A stretch of 41,442 nt of DNA, taken from assembly GCA_030065255.1 (NCBI GenBank), contig JASJCX010000013.1:1-41442 (forward strand), in the 5' to 3' direction. This document shows positions 9,158 to 17,794 of this stretch, piece after piece. The stretch's first letter is position 1, and the number at the start of each line of letters is the position of its first letter. Under the pieces are notes generated by a model. It was given only the letters and a program-made list of their open reading frames with translations. It was not told the DNA's origin and searched no databases. Source of the stretch: Calothrix sp. MO_167.B42 (GTDB lineage: Bacteria > Cyanobacteriota > Cyanobacteriia > Cyanobacteriales > Nostocaceae). The position numbers and the translations under genes were made by a program.

Positions 9158-10912
9158 ATGCTAAAAAACAATTTTGTATTGTATAAAAAACGATTATTTT
9201 TGTTTTTTATTTATTTTATCCCAGTTATATTAGTATTATGGTATGTTGCCAAATTTAGTGTGAATGTACCCTTCTGGGATGAATGGGCATTGGTTCATTT
9301 CTTTGAAAAATTTGCAGCCGGAAATGTAAATTTTTCTGACTTTTTTGCACAGCATAATGAACATCGTATCTTCTTCCCCAGGATATTTTTCTTAATAATT
9401 GGCTTTTCCTCCAAATGGGATACAAGGCTAGAAATGTACTTTAGCATTTTCCTAACTATAGTATCTTTCTGGATAATATACACTATTTCAAGTAATAGCC
9501 AAACTCGAGACAAAATATTTCATGTAATTAATATTGCTACATGTTTTCTAATATTTTCTTTAGCCCAGCATGAAAATTGGTTATGGGGATTTCAAATAAC
9601 TTGGTTTCTCATCAATACCTGCGTCATCATAGCAATATTTTTTCTAGTTATACCGAAAAAAATAAAAATCCATCAGAGAATAATTATTTCGGCTATATGC
9701 TGTTTTGTTGCTAGTTTCTCTTCAGCCCAGGGTCTCCTGTCTTGGATAGCTCTCATCCCCACGATAGCTTTTGTTGAAGGCAGTGAAAGACAGAAAAAAG
9801 GTAGAGTCATACTATGGATAATACTTTTTTTATTATCCGTTGCTATATATCAAATAGGGTACGCTAAACTAAGTTATCATCCTGATATATTCTTCTTTGT
9901 AAAAGAGCCATTAATAGCAATTAATTATCTATTAACTATTTTAGCAATGCCAATTGCTAGGCAGTTATTTCCTATTTGGATAATTGGCTTATTTCTATTA
10001 TTAAACTGGTTATTTGTTAATATATATTGCCTGAAAAACTACCAATCAAAATTTACTCATGATGCAGCTCCCTGGTTGTCGTTAGGTTGGTTTGCAGTTC
10101 TATTCGCTTTAATGACTACTGTAGGTAGATCTGGTTTCGGTGTTGAGCAGGCTATGTCATCTAGATACACATCTATTTCATTATTATTAATTGTTTCTTT
10201 GTTACAAATATGGCGGCTACTTATTTATCACGAACATTTTTTCGTAGTAAAAAAAAGATATATTAATTCAGCTTATATCTTTCTTGTTGGTATTTTAACA
10301 ACTATTTTTATTGCTAACTCAGTTGATATGATTCATATGGGGAAGGCAGATTGGTTACGGAAGACTACGGGTAAATCTTGCCTAGAAGTAATCCACTTCA
10401 TAGATACTAAATCCATTGCTGCACAACCGAATAACTGCTTACAGTCGCTTCAACCTGATCCAGTTAACCTCAAAAAAGAAGCTGAAATGCTTCAAAGGTT
10501 AGGTTTCAGAGAGTTTCCTAAAGATATAACTTTTACAACTCAACCGAAGAAAAATTACGGCTATATTGATATTCCTCCCACAACTGATAATGCCTTAATG
10601 TTACAGAGAAGTGGGAACATAAAGCTTTTTGGCTGGGCTATCTTACCAAATAGTCGGGAACAACCAAAAATAGTATTTCTGTCTTATGGTGATAGACAAT
10701 TATTTTTTGCAAATGCTGTAGTAGAATTAGGCAGATCTGATATAGAAAAGAGCTTGAACTCAAGTCTTTATAAAAACTCAGGCTGGAAAGTCGAACTTTC
10801 ACTAAAATCCTTACCGTTGGGGGAAACTGTAATTAAGGCTTGGGTTTATGACCCAGATAACAAACAGTTTGTCAAGTTAAATGGCGAACCAAAAATTAAA
10901 GTAGTGGAGTGA
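9158..10912 (+). CDS. Multi-spanning membrane protein with C-terminal beta-sandwich module (GT-C-like candidate)
   Basis: 584 residues. Residues 15-390 carry about ten hydrophobic segments. The first large loop has 'NVPFWDEW' (D41, E42) and 'QHNEHR' (65-70), an acidic and charged pattern resembling the first outer loop of GT-C lipid-linked glycosyltransferases. A conserved-looking 'SRYTS' motif lies near 335-339. After the last helix, residues 483-583 form a soluble module ('LFGWAIL', 'GRSDIEKSL', 'NSGWKVEL', 'KAWVYDP') that also ends the next protein. I do not recognise a named family; a GT-C-type transferase is inference from topology and motifs. The gene lies 54 bases after the giant glycosyltransferase and 53 before its partner. 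Confidence 0.78.
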   Translation: MLKNNFVLYKKRLFLFFIYFIPVILVLWYVAKFSVNVPFWDEWALVHFFEKFAAGNVNFSDFFAQHNEHRIFFPRIFFLIIGFSSKWDTRLEMYFSIFLTIVSFWIIYTISSNSQTRDKIFHVINIATCFLIFSLAQHENWLWGFQITWFLINTCVIIAIFFLVIPKKIKIHQRIIISAICCFVASFSSAQGLLSWIALIPTIAFVEGSERQKKGRVILWIILFLLSVAIYQIGYAKLSYHPDIFFFVKEPLIAINYLLTILAMPIARQLFPIWIIGLFLLLNWLFVNIYCLKNYQSKFTHDAAPWLSLGWFAVLFALMTTVGRSGFGVEQAMSSRYTSISLLLIVSLLQIWRLLIYHEHFFVVKKRYINSAYIFLVGILTTIFIANSVDMIHMGKADWLRKTTGKSCLEVIHFIDTKSIAAQPNNCLQSLQPDPVNLKKEAEMLQRLGFREFPKDITFTTQPKKNYGYIDIPPTTDNALMLQRSGNIKLFGWAILPNSREQPKIVFLSYGDRQLFFANAVVELGRSDIEKSLNSSLYKNSGWKVELSLKSLPLGETVIKAWVYDPDNKQFVKLNGEPKIKVVE

Positions 10913-10965
10913 GTTATTACAGTTGTAGCAGTTAGTGTAGGCATCGCAAATTTACAAAAATCAAT

Positions 10966-13536
10966 ATGGCAACTCTAAAAAAAACTTTGGCTCCCCTTCA
11001 ACTATATCTACCAAATATACTCTGGATACTTGCAGTCATATATTGTTCCTTTGCATTTATTCCCATCCCTGGAGGTGTAAAGATAGGGCTAGATCCATCT
11101 TGGCAATATGCAATTAGTCAAGCAGCAGCAGAAAAACTTATTTTTGGGCGAGACATTATATTCACCTATGGTTCATTTGGATACCTTATTCATGGTTCTG
11201 TAGTGGAGCATAATTTTTGGGCAATAACTATTTTTCGTTTGTTCATACACTTTGGGTTATTTGCTGTTATCTTGGTGAGAATATTAGCCCTAAAATCTAA
11301 TATTCTGAGATTATCTTTAGCCTTGAGTGTTCTATTTTCTTATTGGAGAGTATTGAGTTTTTCTGCTGATTATCAGATACTGTTTATTTTTTTAATCATT
11401 TTATCCTTCAAAAGTATATGGCATCCAAAATCAATCAGATGGTGGTCTTTAGGTCTTGGTGCAATCTCAGGATTTTGTATATTGACTAAATTGAATTTAG
11501 GTATTTGTACATTTGGTTCACTGACTTTAATTTTATTAGTTTATCTTTATACTGCTATTAGAACAAAGTCAAATATAACTATTAGATGTATATCCATAGT
11601 AGAAGCAATATTAGTAGCAACTTCTGTAGCTTTTGTACTTTTGCACCCCAATTATATTTATAGTAATTTAACTAAAATATTTATATGTATTCTGGCTTCT
11701 CTCACTATTTCATTCATTTTTAATTTAATTTATAATTTACTTATCTCTGGGAAACTTCAAGAAAAAAACAAAGTAAAACTTAATTTGCCTATTAGCAGTA
11801 TTTCCTTTTACTTATGTTACAGTCTTGGACTGTTTATCCTAATTCATTATTCAGTACCTTCATTAACAGCATATTTAAAAAGCTCCTGGGAGATATCATC
11901 TGGTTATTCTAGTGCAATGAGCATTGTAGGTCCTATATCAGATTTAATATTGGGAGTTTCTCAAGTAATTTTAATATTAATAATTTTATTTTTTGTAGCC
12001 AGAGAAGGAAGTTTTGGCTTTTCTCTAGGTGTAGCACTCGTCTTAGCCATATCTTTCAAACACGGATTTATACGTCAAGGCGGGCATAGTTTGTTCTTGT
12101 TTATTACTACGCCAATTATAGTTACACTATGTATTGCTAAAGTTACAAAAAAAAATAGTAAAATATTTTCATTCTTTATTCATTTTTATACATTACTAGT
12201 ACTATTGTTTGTATATCAACCATATCAACCAATCAATACAGCATCATTAAGAAATTTAGCTCCTGTAAAAATTATTGATAATGTGTCAACTATTTTCAAT
12301 TTAAGTCAGTTAGAAAAACAAATACATACATCTAGCAAGACTAACTTATCTGGAGCTAAACTACCTGAAAAAATTGTGAAAATTATAAAAGATAAACCAA
12401 TCGATATTGTTCCTTGGGAAATTTCACTTGTAGCAGCCAACAATCTCAACTGGAAGCCAAGACCAATATTTCAATCCTATTCAGCTTATACAAGTTTTCT
12501 TGATCAGACTAATTCAAAAAGCTTGTTAAAGAATCCTAGAGATTACATTATTTACCAATTTACTTCCATTGACCGTAGACATCCTTTTTTTGATGAGCCA
12601 GAAACATTTTTTCATATATATTGTAACTATAAATTATCTTCTGAAATACCAGATTTTGTAAATACAGAGAAAATTTATAATTTGATGCTTTTAGACCAGC
12701 GTCAATCAAATATATGTTCACCGAGTGTTGTAGGTAAGCAATTTTCAAGTTCTTGGAATAAGAATCAATCCTTAGAAGCAAAGGATGGATTAATGGTTCG
12801 TGCCGCAGTGAAAATAGAGTATTCCACTTTCGGTAAAATTTATAAAACTCTCTTCAGAAGCCCACCTGTAAAGATGCAAGTTACTTATGTAAATAATCAA
12901 GTAAAATCATACAGAATCATTCCGGAAAATTCAAATAATGGTGTAATAATCAGTCATCTGCCAAAAGACAATTATGAAGCTTTAAGTTTTTTCAAAGGCA
13001 ATTTGCCTGTGCGGATTAAATCTTTCAGATTCTCGAACAAGAATCCTATTTTATACAAACCAAATATTAAAATCAAGTTAACCTCATATAATCTATTAGA
13101 TAAGTCCATAAAACAAGATTCATGGATTGATATATCAAAGTTAACAGATATCCGTTTCCTCGATACAAAAATGGATACTGATGGCCTTATAGATACTCAA
13201 AATAAAAATGCAGAGAAAGCTAAAAGATTGAAAAGAGGAAAGAAAATTTCTGTATCTGGATGGGCTATTAACAAGAATAAAAAGGGAGAAATAATCTGGA
13301 TACTTTTAACATCTGGTTCTAACAATAAACCTCTATTACTTGGCAAAACAGGTGGACGCAGATCGGATATTGCTAAAGTTTTCAAGAATAGCAAATATAC
13401 TAATTCAGGCTGGTCTATAGACTTTAGTTCTCAGGACATGCCTAAAGGTGTTCACAATATAAGAGCTTGGATTTACGAACCAACTGGTAAATTGGCGATA
13501 CCAATTAGTGGAAACTACCGTGTAGATATACACTAG
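10966..13536 (+). CDS. Large membrane protein with the same C-terminal beta-sandwich module
   Basis: 856 residues with roughly ten to twelve hydrophobic segments between residues 15 and 420, then a soluble region of about 430 residues. An early loop carries 'LDPSWQYAISQAAAEKL' and 'FGRDIIFTYGSFGYL', a pattern seen in large uncharacterised bacterial membrane proteins of polysaccharide loci. Residues about 755-856 repeat the module of the previous protein ('VSGWAIN', 'GRRSDIAKVF', 'NSGWSIDF', 'RAWIYEP'). The coding sequence is very AT-rich. The function is unknown. Tandem arrangement with the 584-residue protein suggests they act together, perhaps in transfer of a lipid-linked sugar or in export. 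Confidence 0.75.
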   Translation: MATLKKTLAPLQLYLPNILWILAVIYCSFAFIPIPGGVKIGLDPSWQYAISQAAAEKLIFGRDIIFTYGSFGYLIHGSVVEHNFWAITIFRLFIHFGLFAVILVRILALKSNILRLSLALSVLFSYWRVLSFSADYQILFIFLIILSFKSIWHPKSIRWWSLGLGAISGFCILTKLNLGICTFGSLTLILLVYLYTAIRTKSNITIRCISIVEAILVATSVAFVLLHPNYIYSNLTKIFICILASLTISFIFNLIYNLLISGKLQEKNKVKLNLPISSISFYLCYSLGLFILIHYSVPSLTAYLKSSWEISSGYSSAMSIVGPISDLILGVSQVILILIILFFVAREGSFGFSLGVALVLAISFKHGFIRQGGHSLFLFITTPIIVTLCIAKVTKKNSKIFSFFIHFYTLLVLLFVYQPYQPINTASLRNLAPVKIIDNVSTIFNLSQLEKQIHTSSKTNLSGAKLPEKIVKIIKDKPIDIVPWEISLVAANNLNWKPRPIFQSYSAYTSFLDQTNSKSLLKNPRDYIIYQFTSIDRRHPFFDEPETFFHIYCNYKLSSEIPDFVNTEKIYNLMLLDQRQSNICSPSVVGKQFSSSWNKNQSLEAKDGLMVRAAVKIEYSTFGKIYKTLFRSPPVKMQVTYVNNQVKSYRIIPENSNNGVIISHLPKDNYEALSFFKGNLPVRIKSFRFSNKNPILYKPNIKIKLTSYNLLDKSIKQDSWIDISKLTDIRFLDTKMDTDGLIDTQNKNAEKAKRLKRGKKISVSGWAINKNKKGEIIWILLTSGSNNKPLLLGKTGGRRSDIAKVFKNSKYTNSGWSIDFSSQDMPKGVHNIRAWIYEPTGKLAIPISGNYRVDIH

Positions 13537-13643
13537 ATTTACAGACTTAAAGATGCAATTAGTAAGTAGTGGGGTGTTAAAAAAATAGTGAAAATTGCTT
13601 TGTGTGATGATAACTTTTATCCCTAGTTAAGGATTTGTGATTG

Positions 13644-14984
13644 ATGTTAAAAAAAATACTAAGTCCCAAAATATTTAAATTTCTCTTAGGTGGTGGATTA
13701 GCAGCATTAGTCAATTTATTACTGATATTTTTGCTGATTGAAAAATTAGAATTTAATACCCCTTTTTTACGTAATGTCGCCAACCTAATCTCAATTGAAA
13801 TTTCACTAGTATTTAGTTTTTTTATCTACCGCATTTGGGTTTGGACGGGAGGTACTTGGACATTTAGAGAAGTGATATTGCGACAACTTCCCCTCTACCA
13901 TGTATCTGCTGGAGCGGCTGTAATGACTCGCATATTCTTTCTCTTCCCTATATTAGATTGGATGGGAGTCAATTATGGAATCAATACTATTATTGGCGTA
14001 CTTTTAAGTGCATCGATTAACTATTTGATTAGTGATAGATTTGTCTTCAAAACACCAGTTAACAAAGTTGATAGTCAGCAAGAAACGAAAATATCTTCTG
14101 ACATATATTATCCAGAAGCTTTGACTCCTGCAATATCAGCTAGTTCCGGTTTAAGAAATACTGAATCCTACAATATCGATAAATCGAAATATATTAATAA
14201 TGGTCAACTGAAAACTCTATCAATAGTAATTCCGGCTTACAATGAAGAAAGTTGCATAGTACAAACTGTTCAGACTATAAGTGAACTTCTAGAATCAGAA
14301 GAAATTAATTACGAAATTTTAGTTGTTAATGATAATAGTCGCGATCGCACCGAAGAATTATTACAGCGACTTAGTTCTCAAAATCATCAGGTGCGTTACA
14401 TCAACAACTATTATCCCAATGGCTTTGGTTTTGCAGTTCGTTGCGGTGTAGAGAATTTTCAAGGAGATGCTGTAGCAATTGTGATGGCAGATAGTTCAGA
14501 CGATCCAATAGATATAGTATCTTATTATCATAAATTGCAAGAAGGTTATGACTGTATTTTTGGTTCCCGATTCATTAAGGGAGGTAAAGTCATTGATTAT
14601 CCGACCCATAAATTAATTATAAATCGTTTATCAAATCTATTTATTCAAATTTTATTTGGCTTAAAGTTTAACGATACGACTAATGCATTTAAAATTTATC
14701 GTCGAGAAGTTATTGAAGGTATTTCCCCATTAGTATCTCATCACTTTAATTTAACAGTAGAAATGCCTCTGAAAGCTATTGCACGAGGATATTCCTATGG
14801 GATGATGCCTATTACTTGGAGAAATAGAGCTACAGGAGTTTCTAAATTAAAACTAAAAGAAATGGGAAGTAGATATTTGTTTATAGTTCTCTACATCTGG
14901 CTAGAGAAGCATTTATCACGGGGAGATTATCATCGCAATAAAAAAGGGATTATTGTCAATTCAAAGGTCGAAAAAAATGCCTGA
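13644..14984 (+). CDS. GtrA-like membrane domain fused to a GT2 polyprenyl-phosphate glycosyltransferase
   Basis: 446 residues from ATG 13644, with AAGGA at 13630-13634; the frame stays open to TTG 13641. Residues 10-140 are a four-helix GtrA-like domain ('FLLGGGLAALVNLLLIFLL', 'NYLISDRFVFK'). A polar linker (140-192) leads to a GT2 domain: 'LSIVIPAYNEE' near 193-203, 'VVNDNSRDRT', 'VMADSSDDP' near 281-289 and 'GSRFIKGG'. The GT2 part resembles dolichyl/polyprenyl-phosphate mannose or glucose synthases (DPM1/GtrB). The pair would make a polyprenyl-phosphate-sugar on the cytoplasmic face and help flip it, supplying a donor to GT-C enzymes such as the two membrane proteins upstream. GtrA and GtrB are usually separate genes. 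Confidence 0.88.
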   Translation: MLKKILSPKIFKFLLGGGLAALVNLLLIFLLIEKLEFNTPFLRNVANLISIEISLVFSFFIYRIWVWTGGTWTFREVILRQLPLYHVSAGAAVMTRIFFLFPILDWMGVNYGINTIIGVLLSASINYLISDRFVFKTPVNKVDSQQETKISSDIYYPEALTPAISASSGLRNTESYNIDKSKYINNGQLKTLSIVIPAYNEESCIVQTVQTISELLESEEINYEILVVNDNSRDRTEELLQRLSSQNHQVRYINNYYPNGFGFAVRCGVENFQGDAVAIVMADSSDDPIDIVSYYHKLQEGYDCIFGSRFIKGGKVIDYPTHKLIINRLSNLFIQILFGLKFNDTTNAFKIYRREVIEGISPLVSHHFNLTVEMPLKAIARGYSYGMMPITWRNRATGVSKLKLKEMGSRYLFIVLYIWLEKHLSRGDYHRNKKGIIVNSKVEKNA

Positions 14985-16044
14985 GAGTATTATTATTTTA
15001 GGAGGTGCGGGTTTTGTTGGCAGTTCCCTGGCAATTGGTTTAAAAACCCTTCATCCCCAGTGGAAAATTATCTGTTTTGATAACCTACGAAGACGTGGCT
15101 CAGAATTAAATATTCCGAGACTAAAAAATTTGGGTATTGAGTTTGTTCATGGTGATATTCGCTGTTCTAGCGATCTTGAACCAGCAATATTTAAGGTTGA
15201 TACTATCATTGATTGTTCTGCTGAACCTTCTGTATTAGCTGGATTTACTTCCCCACAATATGTTTTGCAAACAAATTTACTAGGAACTATCAATGCTCTT
15301 GAACTTGCTAGACAAACCCAAGCAAGTTTACTTTTTCTCTCCACTAGTCGTGTCTATCCCATCGAAACGCTCAAATCGATTAATTTGATAGAACTACCAA
15401 CTCGCTTTGATATTGCTCCTGGACAGACTATACCCGGAATATCCCAACTTGGCATAGCAGAGAACTTTCCACTACAAAGCTACCGTTCTCTCTATGGTAC
15501 TACTAAACTTGCCTCTGAAATGTTGATCGAAGAATATCGGCAAGCCTATGATATTCAAGCCATTGTCAACCGTTGTGGAGTAATTACAGGTCCTTGGCAA
15601 ATGGGTAAAGTTGACCAAGGAGTTTTTGTGCTGTGGGTAGCTGCCCACTATTTTGAAAAATCTCTAAGTTACATTGGCTATGGTGGTACTGGAAAACAGG
15701 TTAGAGATTTACTGCATATTGATGATTTGTTAAGGCTGATTAATTATCAATTAGAACACTTTTCAGAACTGGATGGGGATGTTTTGAATGTGGGTGGAGG
15801 TGCTGATAATAGTTTATCTTTGCTAGAAACTACTCAGTTGTGCGAGACTATTACTGGTAAATCTATTCCTATTAAATCACAAGAAACAGCTCGACAGGGT
15901 GATATTCCCCTTTTTATTACAGATTCTTCTCAAGTGATGAGTAAAACTGGATGGAAGCCAACGATTACCGCACAGCAAACACTCCAAGACATTTATCACT
16001 GGATTTGTGAGAATGAAATCATGCTCAAGCCAATTTTGTCATAG
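14977..16044 (+). CDS. NAD-dependent sugar epimerase (CDP-tyvelose/paratose 2-epimerase-like)
   Basis: An extended short-chain dehydrogenase of 355 residues. It has the Rossmann motif 'GGAGFVGSS' near residues 7-15, the sequence 'DNLRRRGSELN' with 'VHGDIR' that recalls tyvelose/paratose epimerases, and the catalytic YxxxK in 'YGTTK' near residue 175. ATG 14977 overlaps the end of the GtrA-GT2 gene by 8 bases, implying translational coupling; a longer reading from TTG 14953 is possible but lacks the motif-proximal start. It probably converts one nucleotide sugar to another for the GT2 enzyme or its neighbours. The exact sugar cannot be fixed from sequence. Confidence 0.85.
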   Translation: MPESIIILGGAGFVGSSLAIGLKTLHPQWKIICFDNLRRRGSELNIPRLKNLGIEFVHGDIRCSSDLEPAIFKVDTIIDCSAEPSVLAGFTSPQYVLQTNLLGTINALELARQTQASLLFLSTSRVYPIETLKSINLIELPTRFDIAPGQTIPGISQLGIAENFPLQSYRSLYGTTKLASEMLIEEYRQAYDIQAIVNRCGVITGPWQMGKVDQGVFVLWVAAHYFEKSLSYIGYGGTGKQVRDLLHIDDLLRLINYQLEHFSELDGDVLNVGGGADNSLSLLETTQLCETITGKSIPIKSQETARQGDIPLFITDSSQVMSKTGWKPTITAQQTLQDIYHWICENEIMLKPILS

Positions 16045-16193
16045 GATATTTATGGTGTTGTGATGTGAGCAAAGAATGCCATGTCAACTGTGATTATTAC
16101 AGGTTCAACTGCTCTAATTGGTTCAGAGTCCGTTCATTTTTTTGCCCAAAAGGGCTTTAATATTGTGGGCATAGATAATAATACAGCACATTG

Positions 16194-16290
16194 CAGGTAA
16201 ATGAGGTACATTTTCTTCTGCTTCTTCTGCCTCCTGCCTCCTGCCTCAAAGCGATATGAATTGTACCTCACTCAGATGAAAACGGCTGTA
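16194..16290. repeat. Hairpin repeat element, copy 1
   Basis: A 97-bp element begins CAGGTAAATGAGGTACA and ends CTCAGATGAAAACGGCTGTA. TGAGGTACA (16202-16210) and TGTACCTCA (16262-16270) form a perfect 9-bp inverted repeat. The same framework, with the compensated stem change GGTACA/TGTACC to AGTACA/TGTACT, recurs at 34012-34105. The loop differs between copies and here carries CTGCCTC-type tandem repeats. Confidence 0.8.
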
Positions 16291-16354
16291 AGTAGGTTGG
16301 TGTTGAAAATTATCGTTATAGTAAGGCAGAAGACTCTAGGGCAGGAGGCAGAAG
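16224..16354. repeat. 15-bp inverted repeat within the pseudogene
   Basis: CTTCTGCCTCCTGCC (16224-16238) is perfectly complementary to GGCAGGAGGCAGAAG (16340-16354). The left arm lies in the loop of the hairpin element and is part of a short tandem run of CTGCCTC. It shows that the foreign material in the epimerase extends beyond the 97-bp element. Confidence 0.7.
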
Positions 16355-16539
16355 GAAAGAGAGTTAAAGAATATTCTGCCGATCTTACTTCAACCAATAA
16401 AGTATATGGAGACACCCCTAATTATTTGCCATTACAAGAGTTAGAAAAACGTAAGGAGATTCCCAGAATTAAAATTACCACGGGGACGGTTTAGATATCA
16501 TCTAATACTTAACAAAATTAATTACTCATAAGTAAAAAT

Positions 16540-17637
16540 ATGGTGATTCAAAAACAACTGCCAGAGGACTTTGATAGTAAAGTATATCTTGAACTTAATC
16601 CTGATGTTGCTGAAGCTGGTATGAATGCTCGTTTTCATTACTTAAACTATGGTATTGAAGAAGATAGAAAGTATAAAGAAGAATCATTTAGCAAAAAAGA
16701 AAAAATATCAAAGTGTTGGGCTAACCATGTAGATAGACAAAAATCTAGAACTTCTTGGTTACATTCACCAATAATTATTAATCATGTAAATCGATTAGTT
16801 AGTGGTGATGAAAAAAATAATTGGTTAGCATTTTTTCTGAAAAAATATTTTTCCAAAAAACGTTGGGGAGGTCGGGGTCTAATTTTAGGATGTAATCATG
16901 GAGAATTTGATAGACAACTTATCAAAGCCAGAATATTATCTAAAATAGATGCCTATGATATTTCTGAAGAAAGTATTGAATTAGCTAAAAAAGCTGCCCT
17001 AAAAGAAAAATTAAATATTAATTATGAAATAGCAGATATAAATGAATTAGAATTACCAGAAGAATATTATGATCTAGTCCTAGTAACACACTCAGTTCAT
17101 CATTTTGAAAAATTAGAAGAAATATTTACTCGTATCAATAATTCACTGAAAAAAGATGGATTTTTCGTTTTTGACGAATATATAGGTCCTAAAAGGTTCC
17201 AATGGACTGAACAACAACTTAAAATTATTAATACATTAAGAGAACAACTACCTTCAGAGTTAAGATTACTCACAAATGGTTTATTAGCTGGTCCTGTTGA
17301 GCAAACAAATATTGAGGCTCTTATCAAGGAAGATCCTTCTGAAGCAATACGTAGTGATGAAATTGTCAACTTAACATATGAACATTTTCAGGTAGTAGAA
17401 TATTTAAACTATGGTGGAACTATTCTTCATATGTTTTTTCATGAAATTATCAGAAATTTTGATGAATCTAATTCAACCCATGTAGGGTTGATAAAAATGC
17501 TATGTACCATAGAAGAAATCTTAATTGAGCAAAATATTTTGTCGAGTGATTTTGCAGTCATGATTTGCAAAAAACTTTTGAGTAGTGGGGAAGAGGATGA
17601 GGTTTTTGCAGTAACTAATCATCCGGATTTCATATAA
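16540..17637 (+). CDS. Methyltransferase with an N-terminal NPDV module
   Basis: 365 residues. The N-terminus (about 10-45) matches a short module found at the ends of many bacterial glycan proteins ('YLELNPDVAEAG', 'HYLNYGIEEDRKY'). Residues about 105-230 are a class I methyltransferase: 'RGLILGCNHGEFDRQL' as motif I, acidic D in 'AYDISEES', 'ADINELELPEEYYDLVLVTHSVHHF', and 'NSLKKDGFFVFDEYIGP'. The C-terminal region is helical with no recognised motif. It sits between the broken epimerase and a glycosyltransferase and is the fourth methyltransferase domain of the locus. The substrate is unknown. ATG 16540 lacks a strong ribosome site. Confidence 0.8.
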   Translation: MVIQKQLPEDFDSKVYLELNPDVAEAGMNARFHYLNYGIEEDRKYKEESFSKKEKISKCWANHVDRQKSRTSWLHSPIIINHVNRLVSGDEKNNWLAFFLKKYFSKKRWGGRGLILGCNHGEFDRQLIKARILSKIDAYDISEESIELAKKAALKEKLNINYEIADINELELPEEYYDLVLVTHSVHHFEKLEEIFTRINNSLKKDGFFVFDEYIGPKRFQWTEQQLKIINTLREQLPSELRLLTNGLLAGPVEQTNIEALIKEDPSEAIRSDEIVNLTYEHFQVVEYLNYGGTILHMFFHEIIRNFDESNSTHVGLIKMLCTIEEILIEQNILSSDFAVMICKKLLSSGEEDEVFAVTNHPDFI

Positions 17638-17794
17638 CACCTTCGTAATTAAAGTGAGACAGGTTATTAATCACAAAATCTCGTTATTCTATAGAAGATG
17701 TGAAGAAATTACTACCTGCTACTCACTCTATTGTGGAGTGCTAAAATTTTTGATAAAGGGCAAAAAAACAGAATTTATTGTCAATTTAACTGGC

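Larger units (their letters stand above)
16081..16494 (+). pseudogene. Broken NAD-dependent epimerase, interrupted by a hairpin repeat
   Basis: The reading frame at 16081-16200 gives an epimerase N-terminus ('[13 protein letters not shown]' and '[10 protein letters not shown]') that stops after 39 residues. The frame at 16201-16494 is mostly non-homologous but carries 'TSTNKVYGDTPNYLPL' at about 16390-16440, an internal segment of the same enzyme family, and stops soon after. Some 80 family residues are missing between the two remnants and the C-terminal half is gone. The repeat at 16194-16290 sits exactly at the N-terminal break and supplies the TAA stop, so insertion followed by deletion is the likely history. 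It was probably a paralogue of the intact epimerase just upstream. Confidence 0.8.

Noticed and set aside
17654-17794. Upstream extension of the GT2 gene by 47 residues
   Set aside because: The GT2 fold begins at ATG 17795; the extension has no family similarity and is probably intergenic.
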